Assembly: GCA_937893015.1 (NCBI GenBank)
Contig: CALBJX010000014.1
Location: 1 to 6,272, forward strand
DNA from: an uncultured Verrucomicrobiales bacterium
GTDB lineage: Bacteria > Verrucomicrobiota > Verrucomicrobiia > Verrucomicrobiales > Akkermansiaceae
Direction of reading: 5' to 3'
DNA: 6,272 bases
This document shows, piece by piece, positions 4,037-6,272 of this stretch. The notes beneath the pieces are model-generated. The model was not told where the DNA came from. It saw only the letters and a program-made list of their open reading frames with translations, and ran no database searches. Made by a program: the position numbers and the translations under genes. Positions within the stretch are counted from its first letter, which is position 1; each line of letters begins with the position of its first letter.

Positions 4037-5779
4037 TCAACTTTCATCGCTCATCAGTCCGTGGTGGGACAAATATGCGACAAAAGCATCGAGCATAGCA
4101 TTTGCTCTCTCTTCTATATCAGATTCACAAAAATCTGTCCGAGTGTGGGCCATATCTACAAGCTCATAAATACACGAGCCCCGTTTCACTCCGTTTGCTG
4201 TTTGGAACCCCGTATAGTATTTTTTCTTATCACTATAGCGATAATCAGAGGCACGAATATTAATTCTTCGTTCCAACAGGGATTTATTACCTAATGATTC
4301 AAGGTTTCGCGGCTGTTTGAGGGTATTTTCCAATTTTTGCCTATTTTTGGAAAAAATATGCTCAATATCAAATGGTTCCAGAAGTGAAATCGTTTGTTGC
4401 TGCGGGAAATTGAATGCCCACCAAGTAATCATGGATTTCGTGATGGCCCTGCTATTGGAAAATTCATAATTTCTGAACTGCGCGCGCAATTGCTCTTCAG
4501 AGAAGCGGAAATCACGGAAGCCTATATCCTTTCCGGAAACAATCTTTACCATCTCCGCATAAACAGGCGTGCGGAGAGAGTTAACACCGGGATTGGTGAT
4601 TGCATAAGCCCAAATAAAAGCAGTAATTGTGTTGAGGAAAGAAAGGAACGGCTCTTCCGCCAATTCCTCGTTCTGCCCATGGTTTTGCATGAAATAAACA
4701 GAAGTGATGTTTGTCCACATACCATTGGGCGCATAATTCAATACAAAAAGACGTCTCAGCACACGATCGGAAAAACGCTCGGGGTCCTGATTGCCAACGT
4801 CTTGCCAAAAATGAGCGAGCTTAACAAGATTATCTAAAGTTTCCTCTTTTTTAAAAATGGCGTAGTTATCCTTTTCATAGAATTTACGGAGAGACTCAGT
4901 CGTAGAAGATTTATTCCCCTGCAAAGCGCGCTCGTAGTACATATAGCGAGCGAACAACTCATCCATGGGGGTTCCCGAGGTGGGGTGGAAGATTGAATCA
5001 GTGATTTTATCCAATTCCTTCCAAGTATCGATAAACTCTTCTTTCCGATTTAAAGAAGAATAATACTTGTAGAATTGAGCCTTAAAAATGTCAGAATCAG
5101 ACAAAGGTTTACCTCTGTCATTTAAAGTTGAGAATATTCTGAGAGCCGTATCCTGCGACTCCGCTTCGATGGGCAACAAAACACAATTGTCAAGAATTCT
5201 GGCAGGGAAATAGGCAAAATAGCTGGGATAAGTTGCAAGGAAATCATCAATCTGAGTTTTGAAGTACTGGAAATTTTGGGCATATCTACTTTTGCTTGTA
5301 TATGGAGCCCCATTTTTCAAAATAGATAAAAATTCCTCTTTGTCATTATCAGTGGCTACTTCTGAGTCAATTTTCAGATTATTCGCATCATATTCCCCAA
5401 AGCTGTTAGTCTGCCAGAGACATTTTTCAATATCCTTGCGCATACTGATAGATCTGCTATCTTGCATCTTACCCAGCTTGTTATAAAATGCGCGCAACAG
5501 AAGCATTAAAGTTGTTAATCTCTGTTGACCATCAATAATTTCCATTTGGCGTGAGCTATTTTTAAATGTAACAATCGGGCCAAGGAAATAGTCATCGTCA
5601 TCAGAAAATGCTTCACAGTTGTTATCGGGGAAAGAAAAAGCAAACAAATCCTCCCACAACGTTTTACATTCCTCATTTCCCCAAGCATACGGGCGCTGAT
5701 AATCGGGGATTAAAAAGGAAGCTTTAGATTCCTGAAAAAGACCTTTTACAGTTTTTTGGTCAATATTAAGTTTAGACAT
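4037..5779 (-). CDS. GmrSD-like DUF262/DUF1524 nuclease, 580 aa
   Basis: Proteins of this family are modification-dependent (type IV) restriction enzymes. The N-terminal DUF262 domain has a ParB/Srx-like NTP-using fold, and the C-terminal DUF1524 is an HNH-type nuclease. GmrSD itself cuts phage DNA with glucosylated hydroxymethylcytosine. DUF262 hallmarks here are YQRPYAW (27-33), IIDGQQRLTT (81-90) and FSTLNDRGKPLSDSD (216-230). DUF1524 hallmarks are DIEHIFSKNR (471-480, catalytic His474) and LGNKSLLERRIN (496-507) followed by a basic KKKYY. Both halves look intact and are fused in one chain of ordinary length. The ATG at 5779 begins just before the conserved domain and about 50 nt below a good promoter. 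The coding sequence is visibly more AT-rich than the ankyrin genes and is bracketed by direct repeats, which suggests horizontal acquisition. It stands alone with no partner methylase. The family is confident; the exact DNA target is unknown. Confidence 0.92.
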   Translation of the reverse strand: MSKLNIDQKTVKGLFQESKASFLIPDYQRPYAWGNEECKTLWEDLFAFSFPDNNCEAFSDDDDYFLGPIVTFKNSSRQMEIIDGQQRLTTLMLLLRAFYNKLGKMQDSRSISMRKDIEKCLWQTNSFGEYDANNLKIDSEVATDNDKEEFLSILKNGAPYTSKSRYAQNFQYFKTQIDDFLATYPSYFAYFPARILDNCVLLPIEAESQDTALRIFSTLNDRGKPLSDSDIFKAQFYKYYSSLNRKEEFIDTWKELDKITDSIFHPTSGTPMDELFARYMYYERALQGNKSSTTESLRKFYEKDNYAIFKKEETLDNLVKLAHFWQDVGNQDPERFSDRVLRRLFVLNYAPNGMWTNITSVYFMQNHGQNEELAEEPFLSFLNTITAFIWAYAITNPGVNSLRTPVYAEMVKIVSGKDIGFRDFRFSEEQLRAQFRNYEFSNSRAITKSMITWWAFNFPQQQTISLLEPFDIEHIFSKNRQKLENTLKQPRNLESLGNKSLLERRINIRASDYRYSDKKKYYTGFQTANGVKRGSCIYELVDMAHTRTDFCESDIEERANAMLDAFVAYLSHHGLMSDES

Positions 5780-5835
5780 GATATTTCTACGTTGCGCCTT
5801 TGTATTTTTCTTTAATTGATTTCCCTGATGGATGA

Positions 5836-5865
5836 TTTATACCTTATAGGCGCTATTTCCGTCAA
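5836..5865 (-). promoter_or_regulatory. Promoter of the DUF262 gene
   Basis: On the minus strand TTGACG (5865-5860) is followed after 18 nt by TATAAA (5841-5836), each differing from consensus at one position. With 17-nt spacing the -10 would read GTATAA. Predicted transcription starts near 5829, leaving a leader of about 50 nt. The leader contains AAGGCG, but it is about 20 nt from the ATG and so unlikely to be the ribosome site. Confidence 0.6.
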
Positions 5866-5887
5866 TCAAATTTCTCTAACAACAAAA

Positions 5888-5962
5888 ATGATAAAAACTA
5901 TTTTCCTCGCCATGGCCCCTCTTTTCGCCCCTCCGAAGGAGACCATCAAGACTATAATCTGA
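5888..5962 (+). CDS. Very small hydrophobic ORF, 24 codons, doubtful
   Basis: The ATG at 5888 opens a frame reading MIKTIFLAMAPLFAPPKETI and ending at TGA 5960-5962. Its start resembles a signal peptide: a Lys, then a hydrophobic run. It is divergent from the DUF262 gene. It could be the stub of a truncated exported protein, a small membrane peptide, or chance. No promoter or ribosome site of quality is visible. Confidence 0.15.
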   Translation: MIKTIFLAMAPLFAPPKETIKTII

Positions 5963-5990
5963 GCCACGCCCATTCCGATGGTGGGCTCAG
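5959..5990 (+). other. Imperfect hairpin between the DUF262 gene and the rRNA end
   Basis: CTGAGCC (5959-5965) pairs with GGCTCAG (5984-5990). Inside it, CCAT (5970-5973) pairs with ATGG (5978-5981) over a TCCG loop. No T-run follows on either strand, so a terminator role is weak. The rest of 5963-6089 shows no gene, tRNA or clear repeat. Confidence 0.35.
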
Positions 5991-6089
5991 ACTCGAGGCC
6001 GAGCGGCTTCACTTACTCCCATGCCATGCGTCCGAGCCCGCACTCGCACTCAGCTCACACAAGTGCTTCGCGCCAAAGTAATACCCTGA

Positions 6090-6127
6090 CTGACGGCACG
6101 TCAGGCGGGCTTCCCTTCCCTGCGGCG
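6090..6127. repeat. Dispersed 38-bp repeat, right copy
   Basis: This is a direct copy of 3935-3972 with three substitutions in 38 positions. The CTGACG/CGTCAG hairpin core is identical, but the flanking stem pairs less well than in the left copy. It lies between the DUF262 gene and the 5S end. With the left copy it brackets about 2.1 kb. Confidence 0.7.
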
Positions 6128-6189
6128 AAAGCAGCGCGAATTTTCCTAAATCACAAATCACATATTTCTTATCACATATCAAAAATGGA

Positions 6190-6221
6190 AAAGCCCGCAT
6201 GGCTGACGCTATGCGGGCTTT
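6190..6221 (-). terminator. Rho-independent terminator of the rRNA operon
   Basis: A perfect 11-bp stem (6190-6200 with 6211-6221, core AAGCCCGCAT/ATGCGGGCTT) has a 10-nt loop. On the minus strand it is followed by a T-rich tract ending in five T (6185-6181). It lies immediately after the 5S rRNA 3' end, as expected for the terminator of a ribosomal RNA operon. Confidence 0.9.
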
Positions 6222-6225
6222 GTTG

Positions 6226-6272
6226 GGCTCCGGCGGCTATCTACTCTCGCGGGACCTATCGTCCGACTACCA
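6226..6272 (-). rRNA. rrf: 5S ribosomal RNA, 3' end only
   Basis: Read on the minus strand, the edge sequence contains GTAGTCGGACGATAGGTCCC followed by GCGAGAGTAGATAGCCGCCGG. This matches the conserved 3' third of bacterial 5S rRNA: the GCGAGAGTAG motif, then a segment that pairs with the 5' end. The gene continues past the right edge. The exact 3' end is uncertain by a few bases (about 6225-6228). The implied 16S and 23S genes should lie further right and be transcribed toward this window. Confidence 0.85.

Noticed and set aside
6009..6200. Minus-strand 63-aa ORF before the rRNA end
   Set aside because: It begins inside the rRNA terminator hairpin and crosses the dispersed repeat. It has no domain or ribosome site.

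Overview
The window looks like a bacterial chromosome segment, most plausibly from a Verrucomicrobiota (Akkermansia-like) gut or mucosal lineage. The grounds are Sec-exported, alanine-rich ankyrin-repeat proteins in GC-rich coding sequence, starts without a clear Shine-Dalgarno, and short structured repeats between genes. This lineage call is inference from style and not from a marker gene. The only phylogenetic marker is the 3' end of a 5S rRNA gene at the right edge, and it is too short to place by eye.

Layout from left to right. Positions 1-45 hold a CGTACAT tandem repeat and a weak hairpin. A long minus-strand gene (46-1950) encodes an exported 634-residue ankyrin protein. A 251-bp divergent intergenic region follows, with a consensus promoter for that gene and two near-identical 21-bp palindromes that look like operators for one unknown regulator. 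On the plus strand come a 238-residue exported protein with one ankyrin repeat near its C-terminus (2202-2918) and a 144-residue exported protein of unknown family (3001-3435). The first may be transcribed from a promoter that predicts a leaderless mRNA. The second starts at an ATGA overlap with a possible 21-codon leader ORF.

From 3436 to 4036 there is no credible gene. The stretch contains nested inverted repeats (3461-3610), an array of six copies of a 16-bp palindrome at a 45-47 bp period (3652-3897) with one outlying copy, a strong hairpin (3929-3955), and a decayed scrap of the 3' end of an ankyrin gene (about 3950-4034). This scrap abuts the stop codon of an AT-rich minus-strand gene (4037-5779) for a 580-residue DUF262/DUF1524 protein of the GmrSD type, a probable modification-dependent anti-phage nuclease. 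Two direct copies of a 38-bp hairpin-containing repeat (3935-3972 and 6090-6127) bracket that gene, which suggests it arrived as a cassette. The window ends with a rho-independent terminator and the 3' end of 5S rRNA, both on the minus strand, so an rRNA operon lies to the right and is transcribed toward this window.

Functionally there are three parts. The first is an envelope or periplasmic ankyrin locus of unknown role, probably under a shared regulator. The second is a probable acquired defence gene downstream of an rRNA operon. The third is a repeat-rich convergent intergenic region between them. I see no complete new multi-gene system. The most unusual signals are the periodic palindrome array, the paired operator-like palindromes, and the repeat-bracketed defence gene beside an ankyrin remnant.
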